Assembly (NCBI RefSeq): GCF_900698995.1
Contig: NZ_LR217735.1
Coordinates: 124,001-188,000 of the forward strand
Length of the DNA: 64,000 bases
Reading direction: 5' to 3'
Origin: Erwinia_E haradaeae_C
GTDB lineage: Bacteria > Pseudomonadota > Gammaproteobacteria > Enterobacterales > Enterobacteriaceae
The notes beneath the pieces are model-generated. The model saw nothing but the letters and a program-made list of their open reading frames with translations, ran no database searches and had not been told where the DNA came from. This document shows positions 9,122-19,469 of the stretch, piece after piece (the first letter of the stretch is position 1; every line of letters starts with the position of its first letter). A program made the position numbers and the translations under genes.

Positions 9122-10922
9122 AAATCAACTTAACTTCTTTTTATAAAAAATAAAAATTTTTAATTAAAGAGAGCAATGCATATTTTTATAACTGGTTATT
9201 TATTAGTAATTGTTTATGCATAATGAGAATAATTTAAGTGGTTTAAGACTATTTATCAATTTTTTCTATAGATCAATAGGATTGATATAAAATTTTTAGT
9301 GATAAAAATAGATGATTTAGTAGAAAATTAAAAAACTATTAATTTTCAATAAAACAGTCAAGCATTAATTAGCGCGTTTTATTAAAAATATTACACGGAT
9401 CACATTTAATGAATTAAAAGTATGCTTATTGTGCATGAAATTAAATTTAGTTTCATAATATTCATAAAAATCTCACAGGATTTAATGTTTTCTCTATAGT
9501 GTTCAGGTTTTTATTATTAAATTTAATAGTGGCTGATAGAGAAGATTGTTTTAATGAATAAACAATATAGAATACACGATATGAGTTGGACTATTATAAA
9601 TACCATAGTTATAATTATTTATAATAAGTGTCTAAAAGTATTAAAACTATGATTATATTACGGTGTTATCATTTTTTCCATTAATATCAACGGAAAGGTT
9701 TGATAGCAGGCAAATAAAAAAAAGACCTGTTACTTATTTAAAGGTAGAATTTTATTACCAATTTTAGCAGGATTTAGATGTGTTTTATTTTTGGTTTTAA
9801 TGCGCTATGTTATGTATAAGTGATAGGTTTCAAAGTTAATTGTTTCTGATATTTTTTTGATGAAATCAATAGGTTTTAAGCATAGCGTTTTTTCTGATTA
9901 GCTGATTTATCTGTATTTTTTTATTAATAGAATTATTAGTAGCACATTATATTTAGAAATATATATTCGATTAATATTGGTTAATAACTTATTAACATTA
10001 AATTAAAGATATAAATAATAAAACAATGATAATATTAAGTTAATATATTTTAAAATATAAAATAACTCTAGGGTGAAAGTCTTTAAACCATCACTTTAAA
10101 GATTTCGATAAATCTTTTGATATTATAAATATTTATATTAAGAATATAAGAGATAATACAAAATCTACTAGTTAGGTCAGTATTTTTAGGAAAATAAAAG
10201 ATAATTATTTTTTAGTAAAATTTATTTTTTATGTTTTCCTTAAGGCGCAGGTTCTTCTGAGATTATTAGATCTTTTATAAGAATTATATCCATATTTCTT
10301 TTTCTGGTCATGTGACTAGAAGCAGTTTTATTTTTTTGTTGTGTTCTTAATTAATGCATTTATTAGAATATTATTCTGCTACATAGTAGTAATAAGATTA
10401 CTTAGATACAATTTTATTTTAGATGATATATAAGTTAGCTTGTCTGTTGATATAATTAGAATTTTTATTGAGGTTGACTCTATTATATAGCGTATATTTG
10501 TATTAGATGCGTTAAGTTATGAGTTATAGGTTTGCTTGTAATATTCAGAGTGAATATTTTGTCTACAGTATCTTATTATGTAGGAGTAATTAGATATATA
10601 GTCGATTATTAAGGATAAAAGTCATTTTAATGATTGGGTTTGGATGTTTTAGGTGAGTATATAGCTAATATTGGTATATACAAAGGCTTGATATGATACT
10701 AAATTATAAACAAGATGTTAGGAATGCATGTTATCAGATAATATTTATTAGTATATTCTATAGTAATACATTTTGTTATATCAGAAATGTATAATGTCTA
10801 ACTTTCTTATTTTAGAGTGTTTATTTTGAGAGCGTTAAGTTAATATGAATTTTTAAACGATATTATATAGGTTGATACAGTTACATTAAGAAAATTACTT
10901 TATATGTAAAAATTTTTTTCTC
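9122..10922. other. 1.8 kb spacer between rluC and smrB
   Basis: All six frames are riddled with stops, and I recognise no fragment of the enteric rluC neighbours (rpmF, plsX, fab genes). A short G-rich patch near 10240-10260 stands out only weakly from the A+T background. I read it as eroded sequence. Confidence 0.5.
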
Positions 10923-10929
10923 AGAAGGG
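10923..10929 (+). promoter_or_regulatory. Shine-Dalgarno site supporting the upstream smrB start
   Basis: AGAAGGG ends 11 bases before the ATG at 10941. It is the only strong ribosome site near the gene, which argues that translation begins upstream of the A10 run rather than at the in-frame ATG at 10996. Confidence 0.6.
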
Positions 10930-10940
10930 TAAAACTACTA

Positions 10941-11472
10941 ATGAACGATAAAACAAATCTTAAGATAGAAGAAAAAAAAAATATTTGTTGATTTAATGAA
11001 AGGTACTCGTCAGTTAGTGCAAGATACTATAGTGCATAGGCCAGTACGAAAAAATTTGAATTATAGGACATTTGATCGTTCTGCATCAACACAAAGAGAT
11101 CATGGTTACTATTTTTCTGATGAGTTTCAACCACTTATAGCTAGTGAAGGAATGTTACGTTATTTGCGTCATGGCGTAAATAACTATGAGTTAAAAAAAC
11201 TATATCGTGGCGATTATGCCCCAGAAATTATTCTTGATCTGCATGGCTTTACTCAAATACAGGCTAAGAAAGAATTAGGTGCGCTGATTGCTACTTGTCG
11301 AAAAAATAATCTGCACTGTACTAGAATTTTGCATGGGCATGGTAAACATATTCTTAAGAGGCGAATGCCTTTTTGGTTGGCTCAGCATCCATTAGTTTTG
11401 GCTTTTCATCAAGCTCCCAGGCAGTTTGGAGGAGATGCTGCATTACTTGTATTAATTGAACTGATCGATTAA
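10941..11472 (+). CDS. smrB: Smr-domain ribosome rescue nuclease SmrB, frame interrupted by an A10 run
   Basis: SmrB (YfcN) cleaves mRNA at collided ribosomes in E. coli. The Smr domain is intact: ILDLHGFTQIQAKKELGALI, then LHGHGKHILKRR and the C-terminal GGDAALLVLIE. The longest open frame starts at 10996, but the family N-terminus lies upstream. From ATG 10941 the frame reads MNDKTNLKIEEKK and then breaks at ten consecutive A (10972-10981). Dropping one A joins it to IFVDLMKGTR, matching LFRQLMAGTR of E. coli at exactly the same distance (18 residues) from the start. Corrected length would be 176 aa (E. coli 183). Transcriptional slippage could restore the frame; otherwise a shortened protein from 10996 is possible. 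Confidence 0.85.
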
Positions 11473-11819
11473 CAAATATGATAAAAATTACATTTGTACG
11501 TAAAATATTATATTTAGTTTTTTGTAATAGTTTGATTCGGAGCAATATTAAGAGAGTTCAATTAATAGTATAAACTCTATTTATTAGACACAAAGAGTTA
11601 ACGATGATAATTTTAAGGTTGCTTTTTTATTATTTTTTATATACACAGTGCATGCAGAAAAGATTATGCATTTAATTTATCTGTTACGTGATCTAATATT
11701 TTCTATAAGAATAAACATTACGTTAAAAGTTAAACTAAAATAAAAAAAGTAAAATGTTAAAAATTAATATTCCGTGCTTAAAAAGACAGCTACAGGTGGT
11801 GGTGATTTTAGATTAACAA
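11473..11819. other. Spacer between convergent smrB and sixA
   Basis: Short A+T-rich stretch between two gene ends. In enterics smrB and sixA flank a block of fimbrial genes, none of which remains. No clear terminator hairpin seen. Confidence 0.6.
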
Positions 11820-12305
11820 TTATGAATTGTCAGGAATTTCTTTAGGAGAGATTATCCATTGTAACTTATTTAATAAAAAATTAAAATGTAGATCAATGCA
11901 AGCAATAGACGAGGGTGTAAATATTATTTTGTTTTCATTTAAAAAAATTTCTTTTAAAAGAGAGTTAATACAAGGAAGATGCGAAATGATTATAACTGAT
12001 TGAGTGATGTTGTTGTCTAGTAATTTCAAATAAGATAAAACTTGACTAGATTCTCCATTCGGCCTAAGCTGATGCAATGTATTAACTTGATTGTTTATTA
12101 AAGAAAACACTTCACGAATGACATCTAGCGTCTGTTGTGCACGAAGATAGGGGCTTGTTAACGCTTGTTGAATATTAATATTTTTTATATGAAGCCAGCG
12201 GGCAATTTTACGAGACTCACTATAGCCACAAGAAGTTAAAGGTCTAGAAAAATCACTGCATGTTAATAAATCAGCCTCGCCGTGACGCATTAAAAAAAGT
12301 TTCAT
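11820..12305 (-). CDS. sixA: Phosphohistidine phosphatase SixA
   Basis: Histidine-phosphatase-family enzyme that removes phosphate from phosphohistidine proteins such as ArcB, or PtsO in later work. The catalytic RHG is in MKLFLMRHGEAD at residues 7-9. The second conserved histidine is in IIISHLPCIN, and LRAQQTLD is also typical. A longer frame runs upstream to 12488 but consists of a low-complexity translation of the TTTA repeat. The ATG at 12305 gives exactly 161 aa, the E. coli length. A tetranucleotide microsatellite starts 60 bp upstream and probably lies in or near the promoter. Confidence 0.92.
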   Translation of the reverse strand: MKLFLMRHGEADLLTCSDFSRPLTSCGYSESRKIARWLHIKNINIQQALTSPYLRAQQTLDVIREVFSLINNQVNTLHQLRPNGESSQVLSYLKLLDNNITQSVIIISHLPCINSLLKEIFLNENKIIFTPSSIACIDLHFNFLLNKLQWIISPKEIPDNS

Positions 12306-12796
<491 letters not shown>

Positions 12797-13417
12797 TTAC
12801 CTTATTTTTTTAGTAAGATCATCATGATACCAATCATCTAATTGTTGATGAAGTGTGTTTATACCTATTGTTTTTTTTGCGGAAAATAGCTGAACTTTTA
12901 TTATACTAGAAAATATTTTTGTTAGTTGACGTACTGTATTGAGCTGTATGATGCAATTTTTGTAATTTAATTTATCTGCTTTAGTTAAAAGTACTAATAC
13001 TGGTATATTATATCCTATAGCTGATAAAATCATTTTTTGATCTAGTTTTTTTAATGGGTGTCGGATATCCATGAGGATCAATAATCCTTTAAGGGATTGT
13101 CGATTTTTTAGATACTCTACAAGAATGGTGTTTCTTTTTTTCTTAATTACTACTGGAGCATTTGAGTAGCCATAACCGGGTAAATCTACTAAGCGATAAC
13201 CTTCAGAAATTTGAAATAGATTAATGAATTGTGTGCATCCTGGCATTTTACTTGTGCGAGCTAAGTTTTTTTGATTGGTACATGCATTTAATGCACTAGA
13301 TTTGCCGGCGTTTGAGCGACCAATAAACGCAACCTCAATACCATTGTCAGCTGGTAAATGATGTAAACCAGGAGAACTCGTAATAAAACGTGTTAGGTGA
13401 TAATCAAAAACAGACAT
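12797..13417 (-). CDS. engB: Ribosome-biogenesis GTPase EngB (YihA/YsxC)
   Basis: Essential GTPase needed for large-subunit assembly and possibly cell division. G1 GRSNAGKSS is at residues 33-41, G2-type PGCTQ at 59-63, G3 DLPGYGY at 78-84 and G4 TKAD at 145-148. E. coli has PGRTQ at G2, so the Arg is Cys here, while the conserved Thr is kept. Length is 206 aa against 210, with ATG as start. It stands alone, flanked by long spacers. Confidence 0.95.
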   Translation of the reverse strand: MSVFDYHLTRFITSSPGLHHLPADNGIEVAFIGRSNAGKSSALNACTNQKNLARTSKMPGCTQFINLFQISEGYRLVDLPGYGYSNAPVVIKKKRNTILVEYLKNRQSLKGLLILMDIRHPLKKLDQKMILSAIGYNIPVLVLLTKADKLNYKNCIIQLNTVRQLTKIFSSIIKVQLFSAKKTIGINTLHQQLDDWYHDDLTKKIR

Positions 13418-14881
13418 AAAATATACTCCGTATTTATTAAGATACTAATGAGGGTTATATTTAGACATAAGACATTCAACCTATATAATAGAATTTATTA
13501 ATCTATCTGGTAAGATTGATCCTATGTACGGTCCCACTATGTAAAGCTTTAAGACAATTATTGGTATAATGTTTAAATCAGATAATCTGCAATATGGTGT
13601 TTTTTATTTTTTACTTAATATATTAACTTAATATATAAAGGAATTTTTGATTCTGCTTTTCGTGCGCTATACAAATAGTTGTTGGCCAATTACTATGAGG
13701 CCTCTCAGTAGTTTTAAATATTAGTGTGTTTAACTATAGCAGAATTTTTATGTTTACTATCAATGTTAATCTTTAATGTTTTATAGTAATATAAAGATAT
13801 TTTCAAAAATTTTTTATAAAATTGTTTAACAGATAATTCAGATTTTGCATTATCTGTTAATGAGTATAACAATGTAAGATATTTTGATCAAAATACTTCC
13901 ATAGAAAAAAGAAAAAGGTAATGTATAAAAATGCTTGAAAGTCAATTTTTATCTTAAACTTCAAATACTAAGTATTGTATATTGGATTTTGAATTCACTG
14001 GTCTAGAACTTGCGTCACATTTGATGAATAAACTGAGAAAAATTTTCTATGCATGATATGTATATTATTTTTATAGCGCCGCTTAACGATAAGAATTTTT
14101 CTGGTGTACCATATAAGCAAATTATAGAAGTAGCTGATATAATACTTCAGAATTTTTTTGGTTTTTAAAATAAAATACGGAACTGAGTAAAAAATAATTT
14201 TTCTATCATTTTGTTAATATAGAGGTGTACATAGAGGTTATATTTTATCTTAAGAGTTTCATCCAAACGCTGGAAAAACTTTTTATATCAGAGGGTAGTC
14301 TTTTGATAAAAATATATTTTTACATTAAATTATAAAATTTAATTAGTTATAAAGTCAATAAAAAATCAACAGAGTAATTAGATTGTACTTATTTTAGTGC
14401 TTGTTATAATAGTATTGATTATAATACAATAGATTTAACAAAAGAATTTGAAATATTAAATTTTTATTTAATTTTATTATTTCGTTCTTTATGAAGGTAT
14501 CAGATATACAAAGTATTTTTATTAAAGATACAATCTATAATTTTAATATAGATCTTTAAATATATAGCAATTTCTAATGTTTCCTAGCTGTAGTGTAAAT
14601 AAGTATTAAGACGATAAAATATATAGTTTTCTCGAAAATATTAAAATGATAAAGTAGATAAATATAAAGATATTTTGCACTATTTATATTAAGCGTGACA
14701 CTATAATTTTGATACTATAATGGCTTATAATAATCAAGATAATAATTACTAAATGTAAAATAAAATGCTGATTGTTTGTATCAAACGTATTGTCGTAAAA
14801 TATTTATATTCTACCACATTTATTCATTATTAATCAAATAAAATATTAAGTCTAAATATCATAAGGATTGATATATTATTT

Positions 14882-14920
14882 TTTTAATCTTTTAATCTTT
14901 TAATCTTTTAATCTTTTAAT
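14882..14920. repeat. 8-bp tandem repeat, almost five copies
   Basis: Perfect TTTTAATC units, four complete and one lacking the last base, in the large spacer before ribB. No coding sequence is affected. Confidence 0.95.
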
Positions 14921-15511
14921 AAAAATACTATATTTTCACATATAAGAAGAAATATACAAATTTAATTTGCTAAAAATTCTTATATAGATCAATTATTATT
15001 TTAATAAGTGAGGATTTGTATAAAATCTAGCAATGTAGCTAATTTAGGATTTTTATAAATTTTGATCATTAATTATAGATACCAATAAATCTATATTTAT
15101 AAAAATATCTATTATTTTTACATCAACGATAAAAGATTGAGTTATTAAATAATATATTCATATAATATTTTTAAGATGTAAACAACTCTTCCTTGGTTTT
15201 ATATCTGTTAATGATTTTATTTACACCATAGGAAAATATATTGTATTATAGAAATAGAAAAATATTTATAAAATTTTTTATGAAGAGAGCAGTTGACTTT
15301 AGTATATGCACTTCCTTGATTTATTTTAAATGTTATCTATACTGTCAAACTAACTGAATATAAAAATCATGACATTATAAATATAAGCATGTAATAGAAT
15401 ATTTTTTAGACAATATTGCTTACTGTGCTAAAACTAAACTGATTAAAAATATTTATCTTTATTGCAGAAATATTTTTTTAAATTGTATTAATCTTGATAT
15501 ATCGATGTATA

Positions 15512-15578
15512 ATATTGGATATTGGATATTGGATATTGGATATTGGATATTGGATATTGGATATTGGATATTGGATAT
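15512..15578. repeat. 7-bp tandem repeat, nine perfect copies
   Basis: Nine perfect ATATTGG units (15512-15574) plus ATAT. It ends 70 bp from the 3' end of ribB. Because 7 is coprime to 3, all plus-strand frames repeat every 21 bp, which creates an illusory open frame with an ILDIGYW peptide repeat. Confidence 0.97.
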
Positions 15579-15647
15579 ATTTTTCATATTTGATAAAATT
15601 ACATGATCAAATCTATTGTTATCGCTATTTAAGCGACAACATTTTAA

Positions 15648-16292
15648 CTAGATTTTTTTACGCTTTCGATATATTATTAAGTCTTCGATTGTTACTATTG
15701 GCATTTGGTGTTGAGAGGAAAATGAAATAACTTCTGAGGTTCTTGCCATTGAGCCATCATCATTAGTTAATTCACATAAAACACCTGCTGGTTTATAGCC
15801 AGCTAATGTGACCAAGTCCATTGTAGCCTCAGTGTGTCCGCTACGCGCTAGCACACCTCCAGCATGAGCTCGTAGAGGAAAAACATGACCAGGACGGTTT
15901 AAATCACTAGGCTGTGCATTATCAGCAATAGCAGTTCGTATAGTCGTCAGACGATCAGCGGCAGAAACGCCCGTAGTGATACCTTTAACTGCTTCAATAG
16001 TAATAGTAAAGGCAGTACCATAAGTGCTTGTATTATGATGAACCATCATCGGCAAATTAAGTGTATTTAAGCGTTCTTCATTGAGAGATAAACAAATAAT
16101 ACCGCTTCCGTAACGAATGCTGAGCGCCATTTGTTCTAACGTCATCTTTTCTGCAGCAAAAACCATATCCCCTTCATTTTCACGATTTTCATCGTCTAAT
16201 ACCATTACTCCGGAGCCTGATTGTAACGCTTGAATAGCTCTAAGCACACGCTCTTCAGGTGTTCCAAACTGAGAAAGTATCAACTGATGCAT
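15648..16292 (-). CDS. ribB: 3,4-dihydroxy-2-butanone 4-phosphate synthase
   Basis: Converts ribulose 5-phosphate to the four-carbon unit of riboflavin. The acidic active-site loop DDENRENEGD is at residues 33-42. RPGHVFPLRA and GHTEATMDL follow, as does AGVLCELTNDDGSMAR, and the downstream histidine signature is intact. A TTG at 16298 is in frame, but the ATG at 16292 gives MHQLILSQFGTP, matching MNQTLLSSFGTP in E. coli, and 214 aa (E. coli 217). AAGG lies about nine bases upstream of it. The FMN riboswitch that precedes ribB in enterics was not found, so feedback control may be lost. Confidence 0.96.
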   Translation of the reverse strand: MHQLILSQFGTPEERVLRAIQALQSGSGVMVLDDENRENEGDMVFAAEKMTLEQMALSIRYGSGIICLSLNEERLNTLNLPMMVHHNTSTYGTAFTITIEAVKGITTGVSAADRLTTIRTAIADNAQPSDLNRPGHVFPLRAHAGGVLARSGHTEATMDLVTLAGYKPAGVLCELTNDDGSMARTSEVISFSSQHQMPIVTIEDLIIYRKRKKI

Positions 16293-17256
16293 TGTCAATC
16301 AACCTTAATAAATATTTGTATTATCAGAACTAGAGCGTAGTCAGGATTGTAATAAAATAAAAAGCAAATATCCTTATTGATTATACTCTCCAAGAGTAGC
16401 TATGTTCTTTTATTGAAACTGTTTTTTTTTTGCTTTTAAAATAATGGCAGACTTTTTGACTGTTTACGCACGAATATCCTTAAGATAAAGTAATTTAAAG
16501 AATGTTTAGTATAACTAAATATCATTATGTTTTTAAAAATTTATAATATTATTCATCATAGCGCCGAATAAGTAATAGTGCAAGTAATGAAAATTACTAT
16601 TATTACTTTATATTAAGATCCATAAATAAATTAATTTAAAAAAAGAATAGAGATGTTTTTATGATACAGATTTACTTGAGCTATGCATTTATTTTCTGTT
16701 ATAATATTTTTGTTTATTTTTTTGATAATTAATTATAAAATATTATATGTGATTAACTAAATAAACAGAGATTCTCTTATAGATGTATTTAAATTACTAA
16801 GCGAAAGATCATATGGTTCTCTTTTTAAAATAATTTGCATTTAGTGAGTTATATTTTAATATGCTATCGCAAGTTTTTATACTTAATATGTATTTATATA
16901 TATTTGATCATTGCACTTAAAAGTATTTTTGTAGAGTTTATTTTTTGGATATTGTATAGCTTAAAATTAGGATGTGTGATAGTTTTTTTCAAAATTTTAA
17001 ATTGCAAGTTGTAGCTAAAATGAGTTAAGAGTCAGAGCGAAAGATCTTGGTAGTCACAAAAAATATAAAATGATTACTAGGTATTATTATTTTTCTGATT
17101 GCGTAACACCTTGGAAAGGTATAGTGTAAGTATTATTATAATCAAATTAGTATTTTTAGTGTTAATATCTTTTATGGATTTTTTTAAAAAAAGTTTACTG
17201 CATAAAAGCAATTGATTAATTCTAAACATTAGAAGAATAATTAAGAGAGAAAGAAT
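16293..17256. other. Spacer between ribB and tRNA-Ser
   Basis: Must contain divergent promoters for ribB and the tRNA. A small hairpin, ACCTT-GGA-AAGGT, lies near 17111. I searched the ribB side on the minus strand for the conserved FMN-element blocks and saw none. Confidence 0.5.
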
Positions 17257-17344
17257 GGAGGAGTGGCCGAGTGGCTGAAGGCACCGGTCTTGAAAACCGG
17301 CGACGGGAAACCGTTCCAGAGTTCGAATCTCTGCTCCTCCGCCA
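17257..17344 (+). tRNA. serT: tRNA-Ser(UGA)
   Basis: Class II tRNA of 88 nt with encoded CCA. The acceptor stem GGAGGAG pairs with CTCCTCC (17334-17340). The D-arm begins TGGCCGAGTGG. The anticodon stem CCGGT/ACCGG encloses loop CTTGAAA, with anticodon TGA at 17291-17293. A long variable arm (CGACGGGAAACCGTT) marks it as a serine tRNA, and the T-arm carries GTTCGAATC. It reads UCA and, by wobble, other UCN codons. It is the only tRNA I found in the window. Confidence 0.98.
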
Positions 17345-17988
17345 AGATATTACTATTAGATCGTAAGATTTTTTCTATTATAAGGTGCGTTGACTATATC
17401 AATACAAGCCATCTATGATGCGAATATTTTTAATTTTATAGAGCTAACGATAGCGTATTAAAAAAAAGACGATACAGATGTATAAAAAGTAAATAAGAAT
17501 AATATCATTATGTCTCCCATATAAGAGTGATCCGATAATAATATTATATATACGCTGATATAATTATAAAATTATGATATAAAAAGTATTTTAGAATTAA
17601 ATATTGTCCAGTATTTATAAAAAGCCTATAATGATATTATTTAAAATTTTCTAAAAATATACCTCAGATCAGATACAGTGTGTGTTTATTGTTGTTTTTT
17701 TGAAAAATGTATTGATTTTGCAATATTTACAAAGTCTACTCTGATAGAAATTATAGGTTATTCAATCTATTGGATTAAGTTATCTTAGAAATTAATTTTG
17801 GGCATTTTATATAACTATACTTCTAAAAACTAATGAGAAAGAGATAATAATTCAAATTGTAATATTGAGTATAAATTTATTATTTAATGAAACTATACTT
17901 GTTATAATATATAGAATATTTAACATATCTTCATGATACTTAGGTATAAACTAAAATTTTATATTTCTTGATACTAAGAATAAAAGCT
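17345..17988. other. Spacer between tRNA-Ser and def
   Basis: No open frame or strong hairpin. The def promoter is presumably in the last 100 bp, but the base composition makes hexamer assignment unreliable. Confidence 0.5.
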
Positions 17989-18498
17989 ATGTCTGTTTTA
18001 AAGGTATTATATTTTCCTAACGAGCGTCTACGGATAATCGCTCAACCTGTGTTAAAAATAGATACTCGCACTCAAAGTATTATTGATGATATGTTTGATA
18101 CGATGTATTCTGAGGAAGGTATCGGATTAGCAGCGACGCAAGTTGATATTCATCAATGCATAGTTGTCATAGATATTTCAAAAACTAAGAATACAGGTTT
18201 GGTGTTAATTAATCCTATTATATTAAATAAAAGTGATAATATAATAACAGAAGAGGGGTGTTTATCCATCCCAAAGCAGAGAGCGTTAGTTTCTCGTTCA
18301 GGGCACGTAAAGGTAAAAGCGATAGATCGCCATGGCGTTTATTATGAACTGGAAGCAGATGGTCTTTTATCTATTTGCATTCAACATGAAATCGACCATC
18401 TTTTTGGAAAACTTTTTATTGATTATTTGTCGCCAATGAAGCGACAGCGTATCCGCCAGAAATTGCAAAAATTTTATCGCCAGCAATATCACCACTAA
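17989..18498 (+). CDS. def: Peptide deformylase
   Basis: Metallo-enzyme that removes the formyl group from nascent N-terminal Met. All three signature motifs are present: GIGLAATQ at 44-51, EGCLS at 89-93 with metal ligand Cys91, and HEIDH at 133-137 with the two His ligands and catalytic Glu. An in-frame TTG at 17968 would add seven residues. The ATG at 17989 gives MSVLKVL and 169 aa, identical in length to E. coli. It is paired with fmt, the enzyme that adds the formyl group to the initiator, 23 bp downstream. Confidence 0.97.
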   Translation: MSVLKVLYFPNERLRIIAQPVLKIDTRTQSIIDDMFDTMYSEEGIGLAATQVDIHQCIVVIDISKTKNTGLVLINPIILNKSDNIITEEGCLSIPKQRALVSRSGHVKVKAIDRHGVYYELEADGLLSICIQHEIDHLFGKLFIDYLSPMKRQRIRQKLQKFYRQQYHH

Positions 18499-18521
18499 CT
18501 TAGAGGTATTAAGGTACGCAT

Positions 18522-19469
18522 GTGTCTCATTCTTTAAAGATTATTTTTGCTGGCACTTCAGAGTTTGCCAAGTATCATTTGCATGCATTGCTTTTGTCTC
18601 ACTGTAAAGTAGTATTAGTTCTAACTCGACCGGATCGGCCGTCTGGTAGAGGTCAAAAAAATAACGTAAGTCCAGTTAAAAAATTAGCTGAAGAAAGCCG
18701 AATACCTATCTTTCAACCAGAATCATTAGATTCTCAAGCTGAGAAGGATATAATATCAGCATTTAATGCTGATATTATAGTAGTTGTTGCGTATGGATTG
18801 ATATTTCCTCAGGCAATTTTAGAGATTCCACGCCTGGGTTGTATTAATGTTCACGCTTCTTTATTGCCAAAATGGAGAGGCGCAGCGCCAATTCAGCGTG
18901 CTTTATGTGCAGGGGATTCTGAAACTGGGGTTAGCATTATCAAGATGGATTCTAGACTAGATACTGGAGATATTTTGCATAGAGTATCATGTCCTATTCA
19001 CTTTTCTGATACAACTGCTACATTATATAATAAGTTAGCTAATCTTGGCTCGCTAGGTTTATTAACCACTCTTACAGAGTTAGAAAATAATACCTATAAC
19101 TTTCGCATACAAGGCGAAACACAAGCTAGCTATGCATACAAACTTACTAAAGCAGAAGCGCGTCTTAATTGGTCGTTGTCTGCTGTGCAATTAGAGCGCT
19201 GTATTCGCGCCTTTAATCCTTGGCCTGTAAGTTATTTTATGATTGGCAATCAATGTATTAAAGTTTGGAAGGCGTCTGTTCTGCCTAGCGTGAGTGACAG
19301 AAGACCTGGAGAAATCATAAAAGCAGAAAAAGAAGGTATTCAGGTTGTTACCGCAGACGGTATCTTGAATATACAGGAATTACAACTGGCTGGAAAAAAC
19401 AAAATCACAGTACAAGCTCTACTTAATTCTTATCATCCGTGGTGTACTATAGGGAAGCTGATTTCTTAA
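18522..19469 (+). CDS. fmt: Methionyl-tRNA formyltransferase
   Basis: Formylates initiator Met-tRNA using 10-formyltetrahydrofolate. The N-terminal Rossmann formyltransferase domain has FAGTSEFA, INVHASLLPKWRGAAPIQR with the catalytic Asn-His pair, and RLDTGDIL. The C-terminal tRNA-binding domain follows from about residue 210. The start is GTG at 18522 (MSHSLKIIFAGT, matching MSESLRIIFAGT). The overlapping ATG at 18520 is out of frame and stops after five codons. Length is 315 aa, as in E. coli. The next enteric genes, rsmB and trkA, are absent. Confidence 0.96.
   Translation: MSHSLKIIFAGTSEFAKYHLHALLLSHCKVVLVLTRPDRPSGRGQKNNVSPVKKLAEESRIPIFQPESLDSQAEKDIISAFNADIIVVVAYGLIFPQAILEIPRLGCINVHASLLPKWRGAAPIQRALCAGDSETGVSIIKMDSRLDTGDILHRVSCPIHFSDTTATLYNKLANLGSLGLLTTLTELENNTYNFRIQGETQASYAYKLTKAEARLNWSLSAVQLERCIRAFNPWPVSYFMIGNQCIKVWKASVLPSVSDRRPGEIIKAEKEGIQVVTADGILNIQELQLAGKNKITVQALLNSYHPWCTIGKLIS

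Larger units (their letters stand above)
13418..15647. other. 2.2 kb spacer between engB and ribB, largest in the window
   Basis: No intact gene. It contains the 8-bp tandem repeat at 14882-14920 and the 7-bp repeat at 15512-15578. Two short overlapping frames (13931-14056 and 14049-14168) have a less biased amino-acid composition than the surroundings and may be remains of a gene; see findings. Elsewhere stops occur every few codons on both strands. Confidence 0.5.

Noticed and set aside
15494..15730. Open frame with an ILDIGYW heptad repeat
   Set aside because: It is a translation of the 7-bp tandem array and then runs antisense into the ribB 3' end. No ribosome site and no other protein-like content.
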